A program made the position numbers and the translations under genes. From Proteobacteria bacterium UBA5122 (GTDB taxonomy: Bacteria > Pseudomonadota > Gammaproteobacteria > Tenderiales > Tenderiaceae), in the NCBI GenBank assembly GCA_002415485.1, contig DHYU01000009.1, forward strand, positions 432 to 25,044: DNA of 24,613 bases, read 5' to 3'. A model generated the notes under the pieces. The model had not been told where the DNA came from. It did no database searches and worked only from the letters and a program-made list of their open reading frames with translations. Of this stretch, positions 1-7,006 are shown in pieces; the stretch's first letter is position 1, and each line of letters begins with the position of its first letter.

Positions 1-438
1 TACGTGCACCGCATCGGCCGCACCGGTCGCGCCGGTCAGGAAGGCGAGGCGATCTCGCTGGTCAGCGCCGATGAGGCCCCGCTGCTGCAGGATATCGAAA
101 CACTGATCCAGCAACGTCTGCCACGTGAGACCGAGTTTGGCTTTGAACCCAAACAGCAGGTACCGCTGACCGAACCCAAGGCCCCACGCAGCAATCAACC
201 GAAAAAGCCGAAGAAACCGAAGATCCGCCACGAGGGTCACAGCGCCGAGTCGAAACACCACGGTGGCAAATCTCCGGCCAAAAAACCTGCCGCCCAAAAA
301 CCTGGCGCCAGAAAGCCAGGGGGCAATGCGGGTCAGGGTCAGGGCCCGCGCCCCCCGCGCCAGGAAAACGGCAATAATCCGCAGCGGCGCAAACCGAAAC
401 GCCACGGCGGGCGGCCGTCGGGCAATCGCGCCGAGTAA
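1..438 (+). CDS. rhlE: DEAD-box RNA helicase, RhlE type (3' end only)
   Basis: The reading frame is open from base 1, so the 5' end lies outside the window. The first visible residues are helicase motif VI (HRIGRTGRAG), the arginine-finger motif that contacts ATP and RNA in the second RecA-like domain. They are followed by EGEAISLVSADEAPLLQDIE, the usual end of the RhlE helicase core. From about residue 50 the protein becomes a low-complexity tail rich in Lys, Pro, Arg, Gly and Gln, ending at a TAA. Basic disordered tails of this kind are typical of RhlE-like ATP-dependent RNA helicases, where they add RNA affinity during ribosome assembly or RNA turnover. The helicase assignment is firm. The RhlE subgroup rests on the sequence after motif VI and the tail type, and RhlB, SrmB or DbpA cannot be fully excluded from this fragment. 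Confidence 0.85.
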   Translation, partial: YVHRIGRTGRAGQEGEAISLVSADEAPLLQDIETLIQQRLPRETEFGFEPKQQVPLTEPKAPRSNQPKKPKKPKIRHEGHSAESKHHGGKSPAKKPAAQKPGARKPGGNAGQGQGPRPPRQENGNNPQRRKPKRHGGRPSGNRAE

Positions 439-523
439 CGGAACATTCGTGGGCACGGGCTTGTCGAAGCCAGGGTTGGCGCGGCAAGCCACTGATCACG
501 CACTCTAGGTTATTGGGCTTTTT

Positions 524-757
524 ATGAACGACACAACAATCAGCAATCCACTGGACAAGCTGCCGGAGATCCTCAAACGCGATCTGGATGAATATCTGTG
601 CAGCTGCAACTGCGTGGTCAAGATGGACATCATCGAGGCCATCGCCAACGGCGCGACCACACTCGATGCGGTGAAACGGCAGACCTACGCCGCCGATGGC
701 AATGGCTGTTGTTCACGCCAGGTGGAAGAGCTGATCGAGCATATCTGCGCCCCATAA
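524..757 (+). CDS. Small BFD-like [2Fe-2S]-binding domain protein
   Basis: This 77-residue protein has the layout of a bacterioferritin-associated-ferredoxin (BFD-like) domain: a Cys-x-Cys at residues 26 and 28, a helix with EAIANGATTLDAVKRQT, then a second Cys cluster followed by RQVEELI. Family members bind a [2Fe-2S] cluster with four Cys, usually CxC plus CxxC, and occur alone or fused to NAD(P)H-dependent reductases. Here the second pair is adjacent (Cys62-Cys63) and there is an extra Cys30, so the ligand set is not the textbook one. No strong Shine-Dalgarno sequence precedes the ATG. The gene lies 85 bases after the helicase and is read the same way, but no operon can be shown. A role in iron or redox handling is inferred from the family only. 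Confidence 0.8.
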   Translation: MNDTTISNPLDKLPEILKRDLDEYLCSCNCVVKMDIIEAIANGATTLDAVKRQTYAADGNGCCSRQVEELIEHICAP

Positions 758-888
758 ACTGCGTTGTACCTGCGTAGGAAACGCCAGACCATAAACCGCA
801 CCTTTTGAGTTGATAAGGATCGCTGCAAGGATGATACGATTCAGCACCTTAATTGAATCCCAAAATGGATCCCGGAAGACGCAGGTCG

Positions 889-1272
889 ATGTACCGTTTC
901 AACATATTTCCAGAGACCAAGCTCATCGTCGTACAGTATCAAGGTGATATCTATCTGAGCGACATCACCCAGCTCAATCTAGCCGCGATGGTGCACCCTG
1001 ACTACGATCCTGCATTTAACGGCATCTCCGACGAACGCCTCGCCAACATCATCCTGAGCAATGCCGACATTCGCGTGCTCACAGACAGATTTCGCGAACA
1101 CGGCCTTTCGGGAAAATGGGCGCATCTCATCAGCACACCCCGTAGCGCCGTCAGCGCAGACAAATACAAACAAGCCTCCAAAGACATACACGACAACAAT
1201 ATGTTCTCCAGCGTTGCCGCCGCAGCGAACTATGTGGGTGTCGCTGATTTGGAAAAATATCTCTTCGAATAA
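889..1272 (+). CDS. Small SpoIIAA/STAS-like cytosolic protein of unknown role
   Basis: The product is about 127 residues from the ATG at 889. I prefer this start because GGAAG lies about 10 bases upstream. In-frame starts at 853 (TTG) and 865 (ATG) have no ribosome binding site and would add a non-conserved leader. The pattern is an N-terminal beta strand (LIVVQYQGDI), then HPDYDPAFNGISDER, a helix, GKWAHLIST and a C-terminal LGV-like helix. It resembles a widespread family of SpoIIAA/STAS-fold small proteins in environmental proteobacteria, often listed as hypothetical. No signal peptide or membrane segment is visible. Family assignment is by remembered pattern, with no catalytic motif, and the function is unknown. 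Confidence 0.75.
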   Translation: MYRFNIFPETKLIVVQYQGDIYLSDITQLNLAAMVHPDYDPAFNGISDERLANIILSNADIRVLTDRFREHGLSGKWAHLISTPRSAVSADKYKQASKDIHDNNMFSSVAAAANYVGVADLEKYLFE

Positions 1273-1365
1273 TCGACAGCGCAGCCCGCCCCCCCTTACA
1301 GACTCATTCGCCCATTGTCTGAATATGGATTACAATCGCTAACGTTCTTGGTCAGGCCTGGCCGC

Positions 1366-1401
1366 CAAGCGCCGCCTCGCGTCGGACCGAGGCGTAAGCC
1401 C
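1366..1401. repeat. GC-rich inverted repeat in the 1273-1512 spacer
   Basis: CGCCTCG (1373-1379) and CGAGGCG (1388-1394) can form a 7-bp stem with an 8-base loop. No T-run follows on either strand, so it is not a clear intrinsic terminator. The rest of the 240-base spacer between the two flanking genes shows no coding signal that I can support. Confidence 0.3.
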
Positions 1402-1512
1402 ACTTACCAATAAAATCGGGCAACGGTAACGTTTTCTCTTGCAATCAAAAGCACTGCGTTGGCAATACGCCAATCGCGGTATGTTGTTTTGATTTTGTTG
1501 AGGGATAACCGT

Positions 1513-1938
1513 ATGACCTTGTATATGATTCTTGTCTCGCTGACCGCCATCGGTGGTTTTATCACCAGCTACCAGGGCTGGAAACGTTACCAGACCACCA
1601 AAAAATCCAACCAGTGGCCCAGTGTCACCGGCACGATCATCGCATCGGAACCGGCCCAAACGCTGGAGGAACTACCTGTGATCATTTTCAGCTATGAAAT
1701 CGGCGACGAACAATTTCAACGCCAATTTGACTTCCCCAGCAATGACGCACCATTACCAGAACTGGCGCAGTCATATTCCAAGAAATATCCGTTAGGCAAG
1801 GAAGTAACCGTGTTTTTCCAACCTGACACACCAGACCAGGGCGTCCTGGAGCATGACGATCAAGGGGATTGGATCGTGCTTGGGCTGGGGATATTGATCA
1901 GCATCATCGCCATCGGCGCGCTGATCCGGCCGATGTAA
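1513..1938 (+). CDS. DUF3592-family membrane protein
   Basis: The chosen ATG at 1513 is preceded by GAGGG with 8 bases of spacing and places a transmembrane segment at the very N terminus (roughly residues 1-20). An upstream in-frame start at 1459 would add a charged leader with no ribosome binding site. A soluble part of about 95 residues follows. It contains WPSVTGTI, the F-S-Y-E-I strand and VTVFFQPDTPDQGVLE, the arrangement typical of DUF3592. A second hydrophobic segment (WIVLGLGILISIIAIGAL) ends the protein. Members are small two-helix membrane proteins with a beta-rich domain between the helices; their biochemical role is unknown. The gene stands alone on this strand. Confidence 0.85.
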   Translation: MTLYMILVSLTAIGGFITSYQGWKRYQTTKKSNQWPSVTGTIIASEPAQTLEELPVIIFSYEIGDEQFQRQFDFPSNDAPLPELAQSYSKKYPLGKEVTVFFQPDTPDQGVLEHDDQGDWIVLGLGILISIIAIGALIRPM

Positions 1939-2110
1939 TCTGCCATATGCAAGTGCCAATCTCGAATACAAAAAATTGCTTTGTTTTATCCAAGAGCGTC
2001 TTTTAAATTGATACTACACAACCGTTCGAGGTGCATATTCCCCGGAAAAACTTGCACACCTGATTTAATCCAGTATCCTTCGCTAATACTTTATTCACGA
2101 GGAATACTGC

Positions 2111-2878
2111 ATGAAATGCCGCATTATTGCCGCAGTGACATTGATCTGCGCCAACCAAACATCTCACGCCATCGTCAATGTAGAAAGCATGCGTATCGCC
2201 GCAGAACAACCGGGTTATAGCGGGCACGTTGACTTGGGCCTCAGCGGGAAACGCGGCAATACAGACAAAGACGATGTTAGTTTTGACACCCGCATCCAGC
2301 ACCATCACAACAAAACCACCAGCTTTGCGATACTGTCCTATGATTACAGCGAAACCAGTGACGCCCGCAATACAAACAAATATCTGATTCACGCTCGTCA
2401 CGTACACCAATTTCAGGAGCGCAAGGCCTGGGAAGGATTTGCCCAATTAGAAGAAAATGAGTTTGCACGCCTAACATATCGCCGGCTATTAGGTGGTGGA
2501 TTACGTTTCACGCTCGCGCAAGAGCCCGAAAAACTAGGACTATACCTCGGCGCTGGTGTGCTTTATGCCTGGGAATCCCTAGAAGAGCGCCCCGGCCTAA
2601 CCGACCATGGCAAAGACGACTTCGCTCGTGCCAACTTATATCTATCGTACAAACACAAAATCAATGACCAACTGAGCTTCGTCAGCACCACTTATTATCA
2701 ACCACGATTCGACAAGGGGGATGACTATCGTGCGTTGGAGCAGGCCACCATTGCCATCAAGATGACAGACAACATCGACTTCAAACTATCTCTTGATATT
2801 GCCCATGACAGCGCGCCCCCTCAAACTATCGATAAAACCGATCTCAGCTACACCACCAGCATCAGCTACAAATTCTGA
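2111..2878 (+). CDS. DUF481 (YdiY-like) outer-membrane beta-barrel protein
   Basis: The 255-residue product begins with a signal peptide (cleavage likely after SHA, residue 20). It then has alternating beta strands: GYSGHVDLGLSGKRGNTDKD near the mature N terminus, aromatic-rich strands such as YLIHARHVHQF, and a C-terminal YTTSISYKF ending in Phe, as outer-membrane barrels do. The G-x-x-G-N-T/D motif and overall length match DUF481, the YdiY-like family of salt-induced or uncharacterised outer-membrane proteins. GAGGAA lies 6 bases before the ATG. The 172-base upstream spacer is AT-rich. The gene converges on the chemoreceptor at 2947, and the two share a hairpin between them. Family assignment is good; the function is unknown. 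Confidence 0.85.
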   Translation: MKCRIIAAVTLICANQTSHAIVNVESMRIAAEQPGYSGHVDLGLSGKRGNTDKDDVSFDTRIQHHHNKTTSFAILSYDYSETSDARNTNKYLIHARHVHQFQERKAWEGFAQLEENEFARLTYRRLLGGGLRFTLAQEPEKLGLYLGAGVLYAWESLEERPGLTDHGKDDFARANLYLSYKHKINDQLSFVSTTYYQPRFDKGDDYRALEQATIAIKMTDNIDFKLSLDIAHDSAPPQTIDKTDLSYTTSISYKF

Positions 2879-2881
2879 CAA

Positions 2882-2912
2882 TAAAAAAGGGCCCTGTGAT
2901 GTCACAGGGCCC
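2882..2912 (-). terminator. Intrinsic terminator of the first chemoreceptor gene
   Basis: GGGCCCTGTGA (2889-2899) pairs with TCACAGGGCCC (2902-2912). Read on the minus strand the stem is followed directly by six Ts (2888-2883), a classic rho-independent terminator for the MCP gene ending at 2947. On the plus strand it lacks a T-run, so its use by the convergent DUF481 gene is less certain. Confidence 0.85.
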
Positions 2913-2946
2913 CAAGGGTGCTGCCTAATGGCAGCGGGTATGTCGA

Positions 2947-4608
2947 TCAGATCTTAAACTGAGCAACCATTACTCGCAGATCTGTTGCCAACTGGGAGAT
3001 CTCTTGTCCCGCCTTGGCTGTCTGCATCGCACCCTCTGAAACTTCATTACACACATCACTCACAGATACGATGCTGTGATTGATCTCTTCAGATACTGCG
3101 CTCTGTTGCTCCACTGCACTCGCAATCTGCGTAGTCATTTCGTTGATGGTTTCAACCGCCTTCACAATACCATCGAGGGAGGCCCCAGCCGCACCGACTT
3201 GCTCTACACTCTTTATCGCCTGTTGACGGCCATCCTTCATGACCTTCACCGCAGATTGGGCACGAGACTGTAATCTTTGGATGGTATCCTGGATTTGTTG
3301 GGTCGACTCTTGGGTGCGCTGAGCCAATGTCCTCACCTCATCTGCCACCACTGCAAAGCCACGACCTTGCTCACCAGCTCGCGCTGCTTCTATCGCCGCA
3401 TTCAACGCCAAGAGGTTTGTTTGCTCTGCGATATCACGAATCACATCCAATACCGTGCCGATACTGTCACTATCAACCGCCAGTTGCTCGATCACTGCAG
3501 ATGTTTTCTCAACTTCATCCGCCATAGATTGAATAGTCGCAATCGTTTGTCTAACCACTTGTTTACCAGACAATGCCTCTTTATCTGCACTACTCACCGC
3601 ATCCGCCGTCAACACTGCATTTTGCGCAACCTCGTGCAACGAAGCACTCATTTCGTTCACGGCAGTTACCATTTGCTCAGTATCACTTTGTTGACGCTGC
3701 ACACCTTCATTTGACTGCGCTGTAATTACCGACAACTCCTCGGCTGCGGCAGCAAGTTGAGTTGAAGCAGATGCCAACTGATTCATCAAACCTTGGAATG
3801 TGGAGGCCATTTGATTGAAGTTTACCCCCATCTGCCCCAATTCATCCTTACCTTCTTCAAGGCGTAGGCTCAAATCTTTGCTGGCTGCCATTTCTTTAAA
3901 TACAGCATTGGTCTTGTCCAAGGATTTGCGTACACCCGTTGCGATCCAGATACCCAATGCGACGCCAATAATCAAAGACGCTGCAGCAATGACAGCCATA
4001 CCAATTTCTGCTTCTTTCTCATATTTTTCAGCAGCGACTATTGATGCCTCAGTAAAGCCCTGAACTTTAATGCGGAGCGCCTTAATATCTTTATGCAAGG
4101 CATCTGCTTGCTTTTCAACCAGTATTGCCTTGCGTTCTGCAGCAGGAATTTGTCCCGCATGCACCAGTTCAAACATCTCGGCCGCCAAGGCATGGTATCC
4201 CTTATACGTGTTATCGAGCGTTTTTAATGCTTCTGAAAATCGCTCAGCCTCTTTACGCTTCTCTCCAGCTTCAGCAACTGTCAACCAGGCCTGAACAAAC
4301 TCTTCAGCAGCTAAAAACTCTGCATCTATGACCTGATTAAGTTCTTCAAAAAGTTTTTCCAAATCAGACAACTGCGCTTCTTCATTATGCAGCCCCGCTG
4401 CACGCATCGCCTTTTCAATCACCACTTCCTGTTCAAGTTGATGGGTTCCGATATCGACCAATGCCTTACTAAAAGGAATATCTTCGTGAGCAATTCCAGA
4501 CAGCTCCCTTCCTAATTCAGTCATCTTTGACAGCCCGAACCAAACAACCGCAACCATCATCACCACATTCACGGCAACAACTAGGTTCATTTTTACACTG
4601 ATTTTCAT
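2947..4608 (-). CDS. Methyl-accepting chemotaxis protein (first of a tandem pair)
   Basis: A membrane chemoreceptor that passes ligand state to CheA/CheW. Transmembrane helix 1 covers about residues 8-26. An all-helical periplasmic sensor region runs to about 200, a second hydrophobic segment (about 203-225) follows, then HAMP (about 225-280) and a long cytoplasmic coiled coil. The signalling tip is intact: DIAEQTNLLALNAAIEAA, then GRGFAVVADEVRTLA, near residues 392-430. There is no C-terminal CheR/CheB-binding pentapeptide; the protein ends VAQFKI. Two ATGs compete. I chose 4608 because AAGGG sits 7 bases upstream, whereas the one at 4614 would leave a single base. The helical sensor looks like a four-helix-bundle type, so the ligand cannot be named. 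A second MCP lies upstream on the same strand with its own promoter. Confidence 0.95.
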   Translation of the reverse strand: MKISVKMNLVVAVNVVMMVAVVWFGLSKMTELGRELSGIAHEDIPFSKALVDIGTHQLEQEVVIEKAMRAAGLHNEEAQLSDLEKLFEELNQVIDAEFLAAEEFVQAWLTVAEAGEKRKEAERFSEALKTLDNTYKGYHALAAEMFELVHAGQIPAAERKAILVEKQADALHKDIKALRIKVQGFTEASIVAAEKYEKEAEIGMAVIAAASLIIGVALGIWIATGVRKSLDKTNAVFKEMAASKDLSLRLEEGKDELGQMGVNFNQMASTFQGLMNQLASASTQLAAAAEELSVITAQSNEGVQRQQSDTEQMVTAVNEMSASLHEVAQNAVLTADAVSSADKEALSGKQVVRQTIATIQSMADEVEKTSAVIEQLAVDSDSIGTVLDVIRDIAEQTNLLALNAAIEAARAGEQGRGFAVVADEVRTLAQRTQESTQQIQDTIQRLQSRAQSAVKVMKDGRQQAIKSVEQVGAAGASLDGIVKAVETINEMTTQIASAVEQQSAVSEEINHSIVSVSDVCNEVSEGAMQTAKAGQEISQLATDLRVMVAQFKI

Positions 4609-4711
4609 ACCCATACCCTTTCAACTTCTGGAGCTGGCACTCTTCCTGGGTGTCTTCGCTCTGCAAGCATTGCAATCGGCCTCCAAGAGTGATCGCATCT
4701 TTCACCTATCC

Positions 4712-4739
4712 ATATCGTCAGGTTGATTTTATGGATTTA
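4712..4739 (-). promoter_or_regulatory. Candidate sigma-28 (FliA) promoter for the first MCP gene
   Basis: On the minus strand TAAA (4739-4736) is followed after 16 bases by GACGATAT (4719-4712). The flagellar sigma-28 consensus is TAAA, about 15 bases, GCCGATAA; the -10 element matches at 6 of 8 positions. It lies about 100 bases before the start codon of a chemoreceptor, the usual kind of target. The site was found by eye. Confidence 0.45.
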
Positions 4740-4900
4740 ACGAAACTTCACAATCAAAACGTACAGCTACCTATAAAAAAATAATGCGCTTAATAATCAA
4801 ACACTTAATAACGCATATTGTTAGCGGTTTTTCTTATAAAGAAGCCGCAAAAAAAATAATTGATTTATTTTTCCTGTATATTCAATTGGTTATAAAATTC

Positions 4901-5074
4901 ATGAAAAATACCACTATTAAGTCGGCATTACCCTGGGCATCTTATGAAGCAAGATATTTTTTAAATGGACGCCCTCAGAGAAGGCTTAAGGTAAATTACG
5001 AGGGAGTCAACTTCAGCGTTGCCCCTGAGAACCACGAGGCAACGCTGAACCAGACGGGTAAAAAGGAAGGGTAG
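4901..5074 (+). CDS. Doubtful small ORF in the AT-rich MCP-MCP spacer
   Basis: The reading frame is open from 4784, but bases 4784-4900 are very AT-rich and encode a Lys/Ile-rich run of low information. The ATG at 4901 would give 57 residues with a more protein-like composition (ALPWASYEARYFLNG, then a basic stretch and a polar end). Neither start has a recognisable ribosome binding site. The last part of the frame coincides with a 12-bp inverted repeat, so the ORF may only be open by chance next to a structure belonging to the downstream MCP. I do not recognise the protein. Treat it as a possible small gene only. Confidence 0.22.
   Translation: MKNTTIKSALPWASYEARYFLNGRPQRRLKVNYEGVNFSVAPENHEATLNQTGKKEG
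5012..5049. repeat. 12-bp perfect inverted repeat downstream of the second MCP
   Basis: TTCAGCGTTGCC (5012-5023) is the exact reverse complement of GGCAACGCTGAA (5038-5049), with a 14-base loop. It lies 34 bases past the stop of the minus-strand MCP ending at 5083. No T-run follows on either strand, so it may be a transcript-stabilising 3' hairpin or a terminator with a poor U-tract. Confidence 0.6.
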
Positions 5075-5082
5075 ATACGTAA

Positions 5083-6756
5083 TTAAACTTTAAAGCGGGC
5101 GGCCATATCGTGGAGTTTGCCGGCAAGCTTGGCGATATCACCACACGCTGCCGAGGTATGGCCCGCCCCCTCGGAGACCTCCACAGCCACATCCTGAATT
5201 GCCGTCAAACTGCGACTAATCTCATCGCTCACTGCGGATTGCTGCTCTGATGCACTGGCAATTTGTAGCACCATATCATTAATGGTATTGATTGAATTGT
5301 TGATCGCGTTAAGTGACTCATTTGCCGAAGACGCTGCTTTGACTCCAATTTCGGCACATTGCTTCCCTTCATCCATCACCGTCACCGCCCGCTCTGCCCC
5401 TGCCTGCAGACGCTCAATCGTCCGCTGAATTTCTGCCGTTGACTCCTGTGTGCGCTGGGCCAAGGTTCTGACTTCATCTGCAACAACAGCAAAACCACGG
5501 CCCTGCTCACCAGCGCGTGCGGCTTCAATCGCGGCATTAAGGGCCAGCAGATTGGTTTGCTCGGCAATCCCCAGGATCACATCCATGACCGAACCGATAT
5601 CCTGGCTATCAGTCGATAACTTGTCGATCACTTCAACCCCTTTGTCGATCTTGCCCGCCAGGGCATGAATGGCATCAATCGCCTTGCCTACAACCAGCTG
5701 CCCTTCACTTGACTCCTGTGTTGCTTCACCTACAGCCTCTGATACCGAGCCAGTATTACGTGCTACCTCGTGCATAGACGCCGACATTTCCTGCATTGCA
5801 GTTGCTACCTGATCAGTCTCGCTACGTTGACGCTCAACACCGGAGCGCGCTTGCTCAGTCACGGCTGTTAGCTCCTCGGTTGCTGCGGCCATGCTCGAAA
5901 CGCCCTGATTTATTTCATGCAAGATTCTTTGAAACTCAGCCAACATTCCATTAAATTGGGCTGCCATTTGGCCTAATTCGTCATTACTCTCTGGCACACG
6001 CGCCACTAGGTCACGATTAACCACGACATGCTCAATCGCCAATTGCGTTTGGTTCAAACTACGACGTATACCAACACTAATCCACCAGCCCAAGCCCACG
6101 GCAAGACTTACCGCAGCAACACCCGCAATTATCATGTCGAGCATTAATAAATTTTCAGCATCATGGATGGCATCTACCGATACGACCACAGAACTCTCGA
6201 CATGCATCTTTAGGCGCTGAATAACTTCGCCCAGCTCGTCCAATACCGCAGTGGCATCCTCGCCCCTAATCCGTGCCTGGCGAATGTCACCTGCATTGAT
6301 AAATCCGAATACATCCTCTACGATCGATTCGTATGCATTCACATCTTTTACAATAATTGCAATCTCATTTTCGAAGTAAATCATCTCTGCCGCATGATTT
6401 GGGTCTGCGTCCGTTTCAATGGCCTTCAACTCCGTTAATAACTGATCTACTTCTTGCAGTATCTGCTGTAAATGCTGGCCTTGTGTCTTGAATATCTGAT
6501 ATTCAGCCTCAATCAAGTCACGACCTGTCACAGTACCATCCATCGCATATAACTGGGCCCTCGCCACTGCGGCCGTTTGTTTCAAATATGCCTCACTGAT
6601 ATCCGACACATGACTCTCTATCGCCATTTCTTCTTCAGTCAACTCTTTTACATGGGCGGATATATTTTCCAGCAGGACCAATGCAACCGAAACCATGGAC
6701 ACAAAAGCAATCACGGTGGTCACTTGAATAAGGTTTATTTTCCTAATAATTTTCAC
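5083..6756 (-). CDS. Methyl-accepting chemotaxis protein (second of a tandem pair)
   Basis: A second transmembrane chemoreceptor, about 557 residues, with the same plan as its neighbour: a hydrophobic helix at about 8-30, an all-helical periplasmic region to about 200, a second helix (about 205-228), HAMP, and a coiled coil whose tip reads GIAEQTNLLALNAAIEAA with GRGFAVVADEVRTLA after it. The periplasmic part is clearly different from that of the neighbour, while the C-terminal halves are close. This suggests duplication followed by a change of sensor specificity. No C-terminal pentapeptide is present (ends MAARFKV). The start is GTG. I chose 6756, where GAGAGG is 8 bases upstream; the GTG at 6762 would leave only 2 bases. 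The N terminus (MKIIRKINLI) then lines up with MKISVKMNLV of the first MCP. Confidence 0.95.
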   Translation of the reverse strand: MKIIRKINLIQVTTVIAFVSMVSVALVLLENISAHVKELTEEEMAIESHVSDISEAYLKQTAAVARAQLYAMDGTVTGRDLIEAEYQIFKTQGQHLQQILQEVDQLLTELKAIETDADPNHAAEMIYFENEIAIIVKDVNAYESIVEDVFGFINAGDIRQARIRGEDATAVLDELGEVIQRLKMHVESSVVVSVDAIHDAENLLMLDMIIAGVAAVSLAVGLGWWISVGIRRSLNQTQLAIEHVVVNRDLVARVPESNDELGQMAAQFNGMLAEFQRILHEINQGVSSMAAATEELTAVTEQARSGVERQRSETDQVATAMQEMSASMHEVARNTGSVSEAVGEATQESSEGQLVVGKAIDAIHALAGKIDKGVEVIDKLSTDSQDIGSVMDVILGIAEQTNLLALNAAIEAARAGEQGRGFAVVADEVRTLAQRTQESTAEIQRTIERLQAGAERAVTVMDEGKQCAEIGVKAASSANESLNAINNSINTINDMVLQIASASEQQSAVSDEISRSLTAIQDVAVEVSEGAGHTSAACGDIAKLAGKLHDMAARFKV

Positions 6757-6839
6757 GTCCACATCCTCTCTGATCTACTCACAGTCAATTACCAAATTCA
6801 AACAAAGGTTGTACACTTGCTGCCCTTATACTTCTCAGG

Positions 6840-6866
6840 GTAACGTCGAACCAACGAGGATATTTA
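6840..6866 (-). promoter_or_regulatory. Candidate sigma-28 promoter for the second MCP gene
   Basis: On the minus strand TAAA (6866-6863) is followed after exactly 15 bases by GACGTTAC (6847-6840), 5 of 8 matches to GCCGATAA. The spacing is ideal and the -10 element resembles that proposed for the neighbouring MCP (GACGATAT). It lies about 85 bases before the start codon. Weaker than the first site. Confidence 0.35.
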
Positions 6867-6890
6867 CGCCCTTTTAGCTGCGGTTTTTTT

Positions 6891-6917
6891 ACCAACTTAA
6901 TCCGTTGGTTATTTTTT
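6891..6917 (+). other. Terminator-like hairpin with no obvious upstream gene
   Basis: ACCAAC (6891-6896), a 7-base loop and GTTGGT (6904-6909) are followed by TATTTTTTATA on the plus strand. An alternative right-arm pairing exists: AACCAACG (6849-6856) with CGTTGGTT (6903-6910). No plus-strand gene ends here. It may be a chance structure, end a short unannotated transcript, or act in the leader of the minus-strand MCP. Confidence 0.3.
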
Positions 6918-6924
6918 ATAGGCA

Positions 6925-6956
6925 ATAAAAAAGCCGCCCAGTACCCTGAGCGGCTT
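6925..6956 (-). terminator. Intrinsic terminator of clpB
   Basis: AAGCCGC (6931-6937) pairs with GCGGCTT (6950-6956). On the minus strand the stem runs straight into a T-run, about 50 bases after the clpB stop at 7007. Confidence 0.85.
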
Positions 6957-7006
6957 ATACCGTTATTTGCAATTAAAAGTGTTTACATACCCACGTAAAA
7001 TACTCC

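Noticed and set aside
62..499. Long minus-strand frame opposite the helicase tail
   Set aside because: It is a shadow of the Lys/Pro-rich coding strand: Cys/Arg-rich, with no ribosome binding site.
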